Shown here: piece after piece, positions 32,101 to 43,220 of the stretch
How positions within the stretch are numbered: position 1 is the stretch's first letter
Layout: every line of letters starts with the position of its first letter
Assembly: GCA_037447655.1 (NCBI GenBank)
Contig: JBBHKE010001900.1
Location: 30,445-94,444 of the forward strand
Source of the DNA: Zygnema cylindricum
Lineage: Eukaryota; Streptophyta; Zygnematophyceae; Zygnematales; Zygnemataceae
Direction of reading: 5' to 3'
DNA length: 64,000 nt
The notes under the pieces: generated by a model
The model's database searches: none
Told to the model about the DNA's origin: nothing
Seen by the model: the letters and a program-made list of their open reading frames with translations, nothing else
Translations under genes and position numbers: made by a program

Positions 32101-32620
32101 TGTTTTCTTCCTCTTGCTGACGTCAGCATATTTATCCAGTCCTCTGCTGACGTCAGTAAAACTGTTTTCTTCCTCTTGCTGACGTCAATTTAGGTTCCTC
32201 GCCGAGCGCACTGCGGCTATAAGGAGGAGGAGCAAGAAGGAGTGTGCTTCCAACATGATAGGGATGGGGTTTATGACCTCCCAGGCAGACATGCTGGTGG
32301 AGAGATACAACTCTTTGAGGCACCAGCCATGGAGAGAACAGGCAGGTGTGGTTCTCACGGCGTCCATGGAGCGCTGGGAAAGTACCTTGCAAGGAGTCGC
32401 AGATTCTCAGATCAAAACTTGGAGTCACGTGGCAAGGCCGCAGGGAAAGTCAGTGTCAGTTTCACAGGGAACGTCAATTTCAGTTTCAGCTCCACAGGGA
32501 AAGGCTGCAGTGACTGTGGCAGCTGTCAGTGTTGCAAATGCAGAAACGGAGAAGGCTAATAGAGATGTTATGCAGAGCAAGATGTGGTAGGCCCTCTCTC
32601 CCTCTCTCTCTCTCTCCCTC

Positions 32621-32662
<42 letters not shown>

Positions 32663-35600
32663 NNNNNNNNNNGTTTGCAATTGTGCACTAAATTCAGAAA
32701 ACTTGAGACTTTTAAGGTTATTTGGAGTTGAATGGCAGGTTTTTTAGGCCGTTCTTGGGTTCGTATAGCTATAGCCCTTGTGATAGGTCATGTCATTAGG
32801 TAGGTTGGTTTTTGACAGCTTTAGGATCATGCGTCAGCTCTGAGAGGCAATTGGTCTTTTAGTTTTAAAGAGCGATAAATGGAGGAACATTGTGTTTATT
32901 CCAAGCTCTTGACTTCCGTATTGATGGGAGTTTTCATGTTCAATTGCAGTATTGAGGAATTCATACCTTTGTTGAGAGAACGAATGCATGTTCTTAGTCC
33001 GAATGTTCGACAGTTTTTGGTTGGATGGATTACTGTACTGGATAGTGTTCCCGATATCGATATGCTTGGGTTCTTGCCGGATTTTTTGGACGGTAAGTTG
33101 AGGTTTATTGGAATTTTCAGAGTTCAAAAGACTTAAATCACGTGTTAACATTTGCTGCCAGCTTGAACCCTTTTCTTTTTGTGAACATGCAAAAGAAATG
33201 TTCGAATTTTCAACCTTATGAGATATTTGTGCTAATGAAACACTCGTAAGGATTTTCCATGCGTATAAATGTGGATCCATCACAAGTACAGTATATTCTG
33301 GATGCGGATCCGTTGTTTTTATATCTCCGATTTTACTTTAAATAGAAAAGATATAGGATTCTATTTATGTTGTAACTTTAATTCTCATAGTCTGTCTCCC
33401 ATTGATTGGCAAATGTGCTATTCAGCTTTTTTCCACTGTAGTAGTGTTTTTAAAGCTTGAGCAACTTGAAACTTTTTTCAATTTTTCAGAAGGAGAGGGG
33501 GAGCGGGTGGGAGAGGGAGAGGTGTTCTGTCTAAGTAAACTTTTTGGCGTGCATTTTTTGTGTCAGGTCTTTTCAATATGTTGGGAGATTCCGCACATGA
33601 AATTCGAGTTCAGGCTGACAGTGCACTCCGAGAATTTTTGCAGGAAATTAAAAATGCACCTGTATGTGTTTTTCGATGCTTTTCTGGTCATTATATAGGT
33701 TAGAGGAAGTCCATAGTGCGACTCTCCTGAGAAAAAAATCGAGAAGGAGATGAGCATTTTTGTGTTAAGTTTCTGCTTTGAAAAAGAGCAGTTTACGTTG
33801 ACAGGAAAATCATAAAAACGAGACTGTGAAGAAGCTTTTTGAGACCGAACTCGTAGGTTTATTTTCAGGTTGCAGTCTGTGAAATACTGGAGAACGACCG
33901 TGTGAACTCTTTTTCTTTTCTGGTCCTGAAAGAATGGAGTGGAAAAAGTGGGGTCGTTACTTGCAATGGACATTGATGGTTTGAAATCACTGACAGTCGT
34001 GATGGGGTTCCAGCGTTGACTTTTTAGGACCCTATTGTTTATGTTTTTGTAACTTGGGGTTTTCTTTCAATGCAGTCAGTGGAATATGGGCGAATGGCCG
34101 AGATATTGGTGCAACGGGCCGGTTCTGGGGAGGAATTTACACGCCTTACAGCCATTACCTGGGTGAGAACAAGAAATTTATAACTATTTGCTTGGAGAAT
34201 AGCCTCTTTGACTTGAGTTCACAAGGATTCAATTATGACAAAAGGAGAGCTTTTCAGGAAAGATTTTCATTCAAGGTTTATTCGTGCTCAGCGTGAACTC
34301 TTCTGCTTCAAAGGAGAAAGCAACGGAAATTGTGGGATTATTAACGTAAACTATGATGATTTTTTAATCACGTTAAAAATTTCAGTCTTTTTTTTTTAAA
34401 GGACAATGAATAATGGTAAAACTGGTTCATATCATATCCCTAGGAAACCATGATTTCTTGATTGCTATTTTCTGGGCCACTTAAACAAAGGAAAAAAGCA
34501 ATTGTGTATTATCTGGGCTAGTTTTTCACAACATCAAGGAACTAATTTTTTTTCTAGTAATTTGAGGATTTTTCAGATCCATGAATTTGTAAAGCTTGGA
34601 GGAAATCATTTGGTACCATACTATGCGGCAGTTCTTGGGGCTGTTCTTCCTTGTATTTCTGACAAGGAGGAAAAGATTCGTGCGGTATGTTTTTCAAGTT
34701 ATTGCTATTTATGTTTATGCTTTTCCATTTATCATATGGGCTTTTCATGGTTTTTTCAGGTTTTCTCATGGGTTTTTTCATGGTTTTCTCATGGGTTTTT
34801 TCATGGTTTTCTCATGGGTTTTTTCATGGTTTTCTCATGGGTTTTTTCATGGTTTTCTCATGGCTTTTGCATGTATAGTCACATTGTTTCAATTGTGCTC
34901 TTCAAGGCAAAGTCACATATTTTAAATTTTGTTTGTTCATTCATCATTTAGATATTTTAATATCATATCCTTTTTTGCATTGCATGGAGCTCCTACTGTA
35001 TGGTACTTTTTTGCATTTTAGGATGTTAATAAGGTGCATTATTTTCATTATACCTATTTTCCTATGCCACTTTTGTGTTGTTTAAATGTTTGAATCTTCA
35101 TTTGTGATTTTTTTTTCTAGGATTATAGGCTTCTGAAAAAAATGGGCTTTTCCTTTCTGCCTTGCTTTTATCAGCCTTGTTTTATTTGCTTTTCTGTGTG
35201 TTGTTTAAATTTCAGTCTGAATACTTTGGGTTTTTATTTCTACAATTTTTCATCACAGCTGTTTTAATTTTTGCTTTTATTTCATTTTTAGTGCAGAGCA
35301 ACTGAATTTGGACTAAAAAATCCTGAAATTCTGAAAATTTTGGGTTGTTTTCTTTTGTAGGTGGCAAAGGAAACCAATGATGAACAATTGATGCGAGTTG
35401 GACCCAAAAGTATTTCTGAAGGTTTCGATATTGGAGCTGTGCTTACCATTGTCAGAAGGTAATGTTTACTTTTTTGTCTTGTTTTCTACCTCTTTGGTTT
35501 TATTTTTGTGTACAGTGTCAAATTTGATGAAGCGCTCTGTCGAGGTTTAGCAGAAATAATTCACACATGTATCTTTTTATGATAGTATCAGGACACGGAC

Positions 35601-38600
35601 TGTAGAGAATTGGATTCAGTTTTTGAATATTTAAAGGAAACTATCAATTTCAAGGAGACTGTGACATAGAATGTCAAATTAGCAGAAATGTAACACATTA
35701 ATCGAGAAAACTTGCCCAGAAAAAATAGAGAACCAAGAAACATTGTCTTTTGTGTTCGTGCTGTAGTCTTTAAGGATCTGCATGCACGGGTGTACCAAAA
35801 AGACAAATGAAAGTACAAGAGTACAATTGGCTATCGTGTCATATGTCATGTCATATTTCTCCAAACCTACAATGTGTTTCACTTATTGTGATGATTTAAA
35901 AATATTAGTAATTGTCATTCAGTATTTACTTAATGCATAAAGTATGCATAAATATCGGTACACCTTTCGTTGCTATTAAAAGAATTGGTCATATTCGAGC
36001 TAAATGAGAATCAATGATAATTTAGGACAAGGTGACCTGCTGGCAAGGCCACTTTTTAATTATCAGTAGCAATATTTTGTGATTTTTGTTCATTAGATTT
36101 CGACCAAATAAGTGTTATTAACTCTAATGGCGATCAATGGTGTGATAGTCGTAAGATAATTTTTGTTCCGAACTAGTCATATTCACCTAAAAAAGACATC
36201 ATAAATAGACTGTTCATAAATACTGAAGATTTCAACAACTATTTGTGAGTATCTGGTGCGACTAGCAATATTTTTGGCTGAATTTCAGATACATATAAAG
36301 TTGGGCTGAAAATTTTGAAACTGGAAAATACACAGCGTCTTTAAACTTTCTTGCCCCATAACCTCTTTTGGATTTTTTCCTCAGTGGTTTGTTTAGGTTT
36401 TTTTAGGATGTTTTACCCGTCATGTTCAGATATATAATGACATATTGCCACAGCTTCTATTTTTTTCAGAGAACTAAGTAGTGAATGGGAAGATACAAGA
36501 CTGGAGGCTCTGCGGTGGGTTGCTACACTTCTTGATCGGTTTCGACCAGAGGTAAATGAACACGTTTCAAAACCTTTTGCAACCAGAGAGGGCAATAGAA
36601 GGGAGGGGATATGGGAGGGGGAGGTTTCAATCAATGGTAGGTTAATACCTGTCAAAATTTCAAAAAAATGAGTGGGAGAGAGGGAGAACAGTGGCATTTT
36701 TTTAGAAAACGAGAACATGCGAGAGCGACGAAAAGGAACAGCGAGAGAAATGGGGGACTACTACACTTCTTGATGTTACCTGTAAAACCTTCAATTGGGA
36801 GAGAGGGCGAGCGAGAGAGAGGGGGAGAGTGAGAGAGAGCGAGAGAAAGAGAGAGAACAATGACACTTTTCAGGAAACGGAACGAGAGCAAGGGAGAAAA
36901 ATTGGGAAGCAGTAGATTCAAGAAATCAGAAGTGCATGTTCTTTAAACCTGCTAATACACAAGACAGGGTTTCTGGCATTGTCAAAGTTGTCCCATTTCT
37001 GGATGTCAATTTGCTGATATTTGTTTTTTTTTTCTCTTTTTTCTTTTCAGGTTCTTGTCTACTTGGATGATCCCAATATCCATTTGTTCGGTGCACTCCT
37101 TCAGGCCCTCTCTGACTCCTCCGATGAGGTAATTCTTGGGCTTTTCTGAATATAATCGATGAATTATATATTTTACTTAATTTGGTTTGAATGTCATCAT
37201 TTTTGTTTATTTACTTAACTTTATTTTCTCCTACATTCACTCTATAACTTGACCTAAAATAGCTGTCAATTTATCAAGTGGGCCAGATACATCGACCGTT
37301 AACTGAAAAAAATAAAAAATGAACTTAACTGAGCGAGTTTGGCTTTTTGGTTTTTAAAAACCGGTTACATGTGAGGACTGGATGTTAGACTGAATTGAAG
37401 GAATTATGAAATTAACCTATACGAGTCTGGTTTTCTCGGTTTCCCTTCTTGCTTTAGAGGTTTTGGTCACCGTTGCAAGATTTTTGCAACATTTTTATCG
37501 ACTTTTTCAACAATTTGATTTAAAACTGATAGGAAGCTGAACTTAGCTGAAAAGGGTGTTTTGGTTTTTTGGGTTTTTCACAGGTAGTCCTCCTTGTTTT
37601 AGAGGTTTTGGCTTCAGTAGCAAGAGATCCACATCATTTTCATCGACTTCTTCAACTATTGGTTCAACAATTTAATAATGATCGAGCTTTACTTGAAAAG
37701 TACGGTATGGAACTCCAATTCCAGACTGTGTGGAAGGATTGAAGGATTTCCTGAGACGTTGTTTTTTCCTGAGAAATAGCTGTTCCCTATTTCTTTTGAG
37801 GCTTGTTTTGGGCATTCTGGAAGCTTTTTGTAAGAGTCTTCTTCGATTATTTCTGAGGCTTTTTGTGAGGTTTGTTTCCAGTTTTTTCTTGTTGCTCTTT
37901 GTTTCCATCTTGTAAAAGTACAGTGTCTCAAGCTTATTTCTCGAAGCTAAATGTGTGGTGCTACTCTAATGATTTAGGAAAGTATAATACAGAAAGTAGT
38001 ATTTTCAGGAAATAGTCTATTATTATGATCCAGGATAGGAGAACGAGAATTGAGTATTTTCTTATTATAGGATTTTCAGAGAGTAAATTCATGAAACAGG
38101 AATTAGTATTTCAAAGAAGTTTTCATCGGTACTATTCAGGAAAGTGTAAACCAGGAAAAATAATAAACCAGGAATTCAGCTTTTCAGGGAAGTGTTTTCA
38201 GAAAAGTGAATTTTAAATTATGGCTCGTCAAATTTCTTGTGTTACTTTCTTCCCCTCTTCCCTATTCCATCTTCCTCTCCCCTCTCTCGTTTCCCCTCTC
38301 ACCTCTCCCCTCTCGCCTCCCGCCTCTCCCCTCTCCCCTCTCCGTCTCTCCCTCTCTCCCTTTTTAGGTGAATCATCTGGTTCTTGTTTTAGAAAATTTA
38401 CCCTATTTTTGGATTTCTGATGGCAGGAGAGGGAGTCTGGCTCTTCGCCAACTCTGCGTTCTTTTGGACGCTGAAAAGATTTACCGAGAACTGGCGGCAA
38501 TTCTGGAAACAGAACCAGCAATGGAATTTGCAACTGTTATGGTTCAGGTAATTTTTTTTTTCTTTTTTTTCTTTTTTTTTCATGTGGTGCTTCCATGTTA

Positions 38601-41600
38601 TCGGTTTTTAACCTTTCGTGGATGCGGATTTTCTTAGGACGCCTTTTAAAGCGTTCTGGAGGATTTTTTTGATCTATTTTGATTCTTTTTTTAGGCTTGT
38701 TCAAATCGTGGGTTTTTTCCAAAGGTTTCTTAAATAACACCAGCGATGAAACTTGTGACTATTTCTGTTGATGCTTCATCTTTTCTTGGCACATGGAGAA
38801 TTCTGGGGACGAATTATTCTAGTTTTGCCATTTTCTTTTTCTGAAAATGTTGAGGCTAGTATTTACTGCTGGCGAGATCTGACCTCTCCTTCTTCTTTTT
38901 GTTGGTTTCTGTTTCCCTCTGACGATTTTTGGATCTCTAAAGGGGATTGATCCGAAAGTGAAGATTTGATCCTCAACCTCATTTGATCGGAACTTGCAAG
39001 TTTGCGGTCTCTTTTGAAGAAATCTCTTACCACTTTAGAAGGGAGAGACTTTTTTTTAGCTTTACATCGTGCCTGGTGCCACTCTCCTGTTGCCACCATC
39101 AGTCTCTGTATGCTTGCTCAGGTAAAAAAAACAGAAAAAAAATTAGTAACAAAAAAAAAATTGTTGTGACAAGAATAATTTTGAAATATCAAGATGAATA
39201 TTTAGAGTAACATGTAGGAATTTGGAATATTCAAATGGATAAGTAACAAGAAAATAGAATTACGATAAGGATTTTGACAAATAAAACGGCTCTATAGAAC
39301 ATCGAAAGACTGTTGAATTATCAGGAAAAGTTTTGACTGAATTAAAAGAATCTCTAAAACAAACAGAATTTTCCAGTAACATAAGAAAAAATACCTCAAA
39401 AAAAACAAAAATAGCCGTAACATAATAAAACACTTTTTAAACAATAGGAATGGTTTTAGTGCAACACAGAAAGGCTTTAGAATGTTTCATAATCATTAAA
39501 ATGTAAAAATAGTGTAGGTGAAGTAACTGGGAAAAAGAAATTCTAAATAAGAATATTGCAGTTAAGTCAACCCTGCAGAATTAAAAAATCTGAAATCATT
39601 TGGTTAAGATAGCCAGAAACGAGCAGTAAAATTAAGCAAATTAAGCCCTAATTTGTTCTAAATCACCAAGGGAAATGAATGTTACAGCTAAGGATCAGTA
39701 AAAAAGAAATAAATGCAGCCAAAAAGGACTTGTTTAATAATTTTGGCAAAATATTGACCTGAATTTTCATGATTTTTATCAAAGATATTTCTTGTATGAA
39801 ATTCTCAGTTTATGGAACTCTTTCTCACATCTGTCGCTGCAATTATTATTATCTTTTTATCCAAATATGCCCGTCTTTTTGGCTGTACAAATGAGTCGAT
39901 TGTAAAAAAGTATAATGTCAAAGTTTAATAGGTTGATTTACTGACCGCTATGTGTCATTTTTCTTTATTTTAGGCGTATGGGCATTCAAGTTCCATGATC
40001 TCAAGTCTTGGAGAAGATGACATAACTGTCAATCTTTTAGTTCAAGTGGACAAATTAGTCCACCTTTTGGAAACGCCCATTTTCACTTATCTCCGATTGC
40101 AGGTAAAACTTTATAAAACTCCTCAAGAACTAAAACACCTACCAATTTTTACTAATTATTTTGGAAATTTGTGCATCCTCTCCTCTCTCTCTCCTCTTTC
40201 TCTCCCTCTCCCGTTTGCTAAGGAACTCAGTTGGAGATTTAGCGTTGACAAGGAATTGGCTTGCTAAATATAGTATCTGAAGTTGGAAAGGAAAAGTAGA
40301 ATTTTATTAGTTTTGTTTTTCCTCTTTTTTTTTAGGCTTATTACTCCGTCAATTTTACTTTTGCGTATCAATGTCCATCAGTATTTAATACTTGTATGGA
40401 TACTAGTATAATTTTTGACAAATTTGCCGATGTGATTTGCCAATACGGTGGGACGTGATACACTGATCTGGATACAATACTGATGTACACAGTCTGTCGC
40501 TATTAGTGTTAAGGAATTGTCTGTGTTAAAGCAAATAGTATCAATAATACCGACTTAATGTAGGGTGACCACTCTCGTAAATGATGTTATTTTTAGTATT
40601 TTGTGATTTTGGCCAAAAATGGTTGTGACCAAATTAGTGTTATAACTAAACATAAAGCGTGATAACTTGTTAACTTGGTAAACTTGAATTTCATTGGCGA
40701 GCACAGAATGGGTTCAGCCCTCGCAATCAAGGACCATGGTTACGGTAGTGACTCGAATGTGTGACTCTCTGCGGAAACGATTTGTCTTCTTTTTTGCGTT
40801 TTGCCACGTCACATGCCAAGTTGGCATGATTCGCCATAACATGGCATAGCCTGTATAGGCACATAGGTCTATCGGTGAATGTTGTTAATATGGCATGTTT
40901 GTATGCATTGGTTCCCAAAAATAAGTCAGCGTTTTCATTGTTTTCGTCCCAAAAGTTAGGCGATTGTGATGAAACTGGATATTGTTAACTTCTGAATGCT
41001 GAATTTGAGAATGCCTGAAGATTAGAAGAAATGTCATATTGAACTTTTTTTTTTAAAGTACCATTTTAAAGACTAACATACGAAAAAATATTATCATTTC
41101 TAGGTGAGGCTCTTATTTATGTCTGTTTCTTGTTTTCGTGTATTTTCTTAACATTTTTTCAGTTATTCTTGTTTCTAGACCTATTTTTCTTATCCTTTTG
41201 TTTGTTGATTTTTTTGATCGCAGCTTTTAGAGCCTGGAAGGTATCCCACCCTTTTGAAGACACTCTACGGCCTTCTTATGCTGCTTCCACAGGTAATCCT
41301 CTCTCTCTCCCTCTCCCTTTCCCTCTCCGCCCATCTCCTTCACCCTCTGTGTTTTCTCATTATTTAGTGTACCTTCTCTCTTACTCTCGCTCTCGCCGTC
41401 TTTGTCCTCTCGTCGCACTCTCCTTCTCTCCTTCTCTCGCTTTTTTAACCCAAAAATCCCGCCAGTATCATAAGTGTAGAATGTAATCTTATCTCATCCT
41501 CTTATGTTTCAGTTCTGTTCAACCGGTTCATGCCCAATTGTAACTCCCCTCCTTCTTTTTCCTTCCCGTCTTCCTCTCCTCCTCTCCCTTTCTCTCCCCC

Positions 41601-43220
41601 TCCCCTTCCCCTCCTCCCACTCCAGCAAAGCAATGCCTTCAAAATTCTTCGAACTCGTTTGAAATCAGTACCCACCCACGCATTTATGCACATTCCCCTC
41701 CCTTCCCGAATAAGACAAAACCACTCAGAATCCGACAGATCTGCCAGTTTGGAGAGAGAGGGCGGGGGAGAAGGAGAAGACTCTTCCCTTCCTCTCACTC
41801 CTTTACCGCAAGACGATTCCATAGTTTTGGCAGTTTCTGGGAGAGGTCATAATCATCACGGTCTTGGAAGTTCTCTCTCTTTTCCCGATCCGGGCAAGAG
41901 AAAAGGAGGAGGAGGAGGAGGAGGAGGAGGAGGAGGAGGAGAGCAAATTTCTCTCTTACCTTTGGAAAAGGGAGAGATTTTTGTGCAAGGAGAGACGGGG
42001 GAAATGCAAGATATTGATTTCGAGGAAAGAATGATTCAGTTCGAGGAAATCCAGAAGCTCCACAGAGAGAGGAAGCATGAGCCGTTGGGGGGCAAAAGGA
42101 GGCAGTCGTATGGGACCACACAACAGGGAAGTGGGGGAGAGAGAGAGAGGGAGGGAAGGAGGGAGGGAGGGAGGGAGGGAGGGAGGGAGGGAGGGAGGGA
42201 GGGAGGGAGGGAGGGAGGGAGGGAGGGAGGGAGGGAGGGAGGGAGGGAGGGAGGGAGGGAGGGAGGGAGGGAGGGAGGGAGGGAGGGAGGGAGGGAGGGA
42301 GGGAGGGAGGGAGGGAGGGAGGGAGGGAGGGGGAGGGAGGGAGGGAGGGAGGGAGGGAGGGAGGGAGGGAGGGAGGGAGGGAGGGAGGGAGGGAGGGAGG
42401 GAGGGAGGGAGGGAGGGAGGGAGGGAGGGAGGGAGGGAGGGAGGGAGGGAGGGAGGGAGGGAGGGAGGGAGGGAGGGAGGGAGGGAGGGAGGGAGGGAGG
42501 GAGGGAAGGGGGGGAGGGGGAAGGGGAGGGGGAGGGGAGGGGGGGAGAGGAGTGGAAGAGGGGGGGTTTCCAAAATATAGGTTGCACCATTCATGAAGTA
42601 ATTACACCGCTCATCGTTATTAGTGTTAATAACACTATTTCGGTCACGTGTTTTTTGGCCAAAAATCACAAAATAGAGTTAACAACATTAATTAAGGACA
42701 TGGACTACAATCTGCCACGTCTCCTTGCACTAAATTAGTATTATTAATTATAATTTCGCATTAACACTCATAGATCTTTAACTCTAGTAACAATGAGCGG
42801 TGTAGTTTGCCAATTCAGTGAATTTTTAGCTTGATTTTGAGTTTTTTTTCGACAAATTTGATCCAAAAGAATCTACCCATAAGAGTATGGATGGGGATCA
42901 TTGAAAAAGTAGACTGGCTCAACAAGATTCACACCAAAATTAGTATGGTATCTTGGTTCCCTAACAAAATACCTCTACAATATATTTTTGACCACTTTTG
43001 ACCATTTTTTACCACTTGAAGTAGACTGTTTAGTGGCCAAGAGACTGTTTTCAACATTTTGCATATAAGGAATGTTTCTTGTGTCCCTTTTAGACGTTTT
43101 TTTTTCCTTTTTCTTTTTCTTTTTCTTTTTTTCTTTTGTTCGATGTAGTTACCAAATGGGCCTCCTCAATTCGAAGATTCCCGAGTTCCTCTCGAAGGTA
43201 CGACAAAATATGGACGATGA
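23124..43220 (+). CDS. VAC14: VAC14 homologue (PIKfyve/Fab1 complex scaffold), N-terminal exons partly missing
   Basis: HEAT-repeat scaffold that holds the PI(3)P 5-kinase and the FIG4 phosphatase on endosome/vacuole membranes. Exon 1: 23124-23216 (MADNLSV..., ends AALE). Recognisable exons resume at 32950-33092, then 33567-33661, 34076-34162, 34577-34684, 35361-35458, 36470-36551, 37051-37128, 37584-37699, 38427-38547, 39001-39121, 39974-40102, 41224-41292, 41626-~42560. Consecutive phases agree except around 38.55-39.0 kb, where a short exon is probably missed. Family landmarks: QFLVGWITVLDSVPDIDMLG, TAITWIHEFVKLGG, CISDKEEKIRA, WCHSPVATISLCMLAQ, ETPIFTYLRLQLLEPGRYP, AFKILRTRLKSVPT. About 140 residues expected between exon 1 and 32950 were not found; the only assembly gap lies there. 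The C-terminus contains a GGAG-repeat-encoded Glu-Gly-Gly-Arg tract. A last exon at 43149-43220 is tentative. Confidence 0.85.
23591..24834 (-). CDS. Two-exon gene of unknown function inside VAC14 intron 1
   Basis: Exon 1 starts at 24834 (MDSAPVALMADKISNRR...) with a basic Lys/Arg stretch (KKTKRKRKRG) like a nuclear localisation signal and a Gly/Asp-rich patch. Exon 2 is 23809-23591, open for 72 codons after a clear acceptor (TTGTTTACAG), beginning KWWAEQEENIKPAVFPGYIK and ending IIDLPN. The phase-compatible donor is at 24511 (ACA|GTAACA); the better consensus donor at 24477 (GAAG|GTATTT) would shift the frame. Intron about 0.7 kb, AT-rich with internal tandem repeats. I do not recognise the family; it could be a host gene or cargo of a decayed transposon. 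Confidence 0.45.
23930..24425. repeat. Degenerate ~45-bp tandem repeat
   Basis: About nine diverged copies of a unit resembling CACACTAATTATACTAAAAA followed by CTGAAAACTGTAAAATG. It fills most of the intron of the unknown minus-strand gene. Confidence 0.65.
24850..27394. other. VAC14 intron 1, no supported exon
   Basis: AT-rich with a GC-richer island at 26.45-26.73 kb. Repeated TACA/CAGCTGTACA-like words occur at 25.73-25.95 kb. A 104-codon and a 111-codon minus-strand open frame (26732-26418; 25666-25331) show no motif. None matches the missing VAC14 HEAT repeats. Confidence 0.4.
27397..27945. mobile_element. 549-bp Tc1/mariner-like MITE
   Basis: Termini CACCGTCAATCGCTATTAGA and the complementary CTCTAATAGCGATTGACGGTG, flanked by TA on both sides (27395-27396, 27946-27947). 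It encodes no transposase and lies in VAC14 intron 1. Confidence 0.85.
28297..30546. mobile_element. 2.25-kb fold-back element with ~600-700-bp inverted arms
   Basis: The left part (about 28297-28960) and right part (about 29935-30546) are inverted copies over their length; shared stretches include GTACACAATTTGTTTTATTT, GGATTTTTCATTCCAAGGGT and AATGATTTCTCACG-like sequence. Outer ends read CTAAGGGTTCGTCTCCATGT and (complement) CTTAGGGTGCGTCTCTATGT. Weaker inverted similarity continues inward to a small MITE close to the centre (29436-29620). TA at both edges suggests a TA target. No transposase was found. Confidence 0.8.
29436..29620. mobile_element. 185-bp MITE near the centre of the fold-back
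   Basis: Inverted ends CACATAGGGACACTCGAAAT and complement (ATTTCGGGTGTCCCTATGTG), flanked by TA. Inside are two direct copies of a ~46-bp unit (CTCTATGTACTT...GTTTTTTAGCGC, 29491-29582). Confidence 0.8.
30882..31178 (+). other. Uncharacterised open frame with donor/acceptor-like borders
   Basis: A 98-codon frame preceded by an acceptor-like TTCTTTTCCAG (about 30870-30880) and containing a donor-like GGGGAGTAAGTACGG near 31075. The translated segment has spaced cysteines (MCTDRCEASAFISKCG) and no recognised domain. It is in VAC14 intron 1 orientation but does not resemble VAC14. Could be an exon of an unknown gene or chance. Confidence 0.25.
31897..32187. promoter_or_regulatory. Array of ten TGACGTCA (CRE/bZIP) sites with ~31-bp spacing
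   Basis: Exact TGACGTCA at 31897, 31961, 32026, 32056, 32086, 32118, 32148 and 32180, with variants TGACGCCA at 31923 and 31995. The last seven starts are 30-32 bp apart, about three helical turns, so all sites would face the same side. The array includes a 62-bp unit present twice. It ends about 30 bp before a TATA-like TATAAGG (32218) and 68 bp before an ATG at 32255. TGACGTCA is the palindromic binding site of CREB/TGA-type bZIP proteins. Confidence 0.75.
32255..32590 (+). CDS. Hypothetical 111-residue protein downstream of the TGACGTCA array
   Basis: Open frame MIGMGFMTSQADMLVERYNS... ending QSKMW, with a predicted amphipathic N-terminal half and a Val/Ser/Gln repeat (KSVSVSQG, SISVSAPQG, AAVTVAAVSV). 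TATA-like TATAAGG lies 37 bp upstream and the bZIP array further upstream. It ends beside a CT microsatellite and the assembly gap. A competing frame on the same strand from 32242 is Cys/Gly-rich. It sits within the apparent VAC14 first intron; no family recognised. The promoter context is the main support. Confidence 0.4.
   Translation: MIGMGFMTSQADMLVERYNSLRHQPWREQAGVVLTASMERWESTLQGVADSQIKTWSHVARPQGKSVSVSQGTSISVSAPQGKAAVTVAAVSVANAETEKANRDVMQSKMW
32591..32662. repeat. (CT)n tract at the gap edge
   Basis: CT/CCCT microsatellite that runs directly into the ambiguous bases, a likely cause of the assembly break. Confidence 0.9.
32663..32672. other. Assembly gap (10 N)
   Basis: Ten ambiguous bases, probably a gap of arbitrary size. 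It lies between VAC14 exon 1 (23.1 kb) and the next recognisable exon (32.95 kb), exactly where the missing N-terminal HEAT-repeat exons should be. Confidence 0.95.
34748..34866 (+). repeat. 22-bp minisatellite in a VAC14 intron
   Basis: About five near-identical tandem copies of TTTTTTCATGGTTTTCTCATGG between the exons at 34577-34684 and 35361-35458. Confidence 0.85.
35961..36142. mobile_element. Degenerate CACCG-family MITE in a VAC14 intron
   Basis: Left end TACACCTTTCGTTGCTATTA and right end AATGGCGATCAATGGTGTGA resemble the Tc1/mariner-like MITE termini with several mismatches. The interior fragment TTTTGTGATTTTTG...TCGACCAAATAAGTGTTATT resembles the copy at 42605. A further one-ended relic starts near 40486 (TCTGTCGCTATTAGTGTTAA). 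Confidence 0.5.
42147..42506 (+). repeat. (GGAG)n microsatellite encoding a Glu-Gly-Gly-Arg tract in VAC14
   Basis: About 90 copies of GGGA/GGAG, almost perfect, with one one-base slip at about 42328-42332. It continues the open VAC14 frame from 41626; because 4 and 3 share a 12-nt cycle it reads EGGR in every plus frame and Pro-Ser-Leu-Pro on the minus strand, with no stop in any frame. Plant VAC14 proteins usually have a Gln/Ser-rich low-complexity tail here. The tract could instead be removed as intron; no clear donor precedes it. Confidence 0.85.
42605..42802. mobile_element. 198-bp Tc1/mariner-like MITE (CACCG family)
   Basis: Ends CACCGCTCATCGTTATTAG and the complementary right end, flanked by TA (42603-42604, 42803-42804). 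Interior GGACTACAATCTGCCACGTC is shared with other copies. It carries the stop that would end the VAC14 frame at 42738 if no splice occurs before it. Confidence 0.9.

Noticed and set aside
34748-34866. Regular repeats considered as CRISPR-like
   Set aside because: Units are contiguous without unique spacers, within a eukaryotic intron; simple minisatellite.
38941-39000. In-frame TGA seemingly breaking VAC14 just before its LRSLLKKSL segment
   Set aside because: A usable acceptor (CTTGCAAG) at 38999-39000 places the stop in the intron; a short upstream exon is probably unrecognised instead.
41956-42669. 237-codon minus-strand Pro-Ser-Leu-Pro open frame
   Set aside because: It is the complement of the (GGAG)n tract, which cannot contain a stop in any frame; the plus strand carries VAC14.
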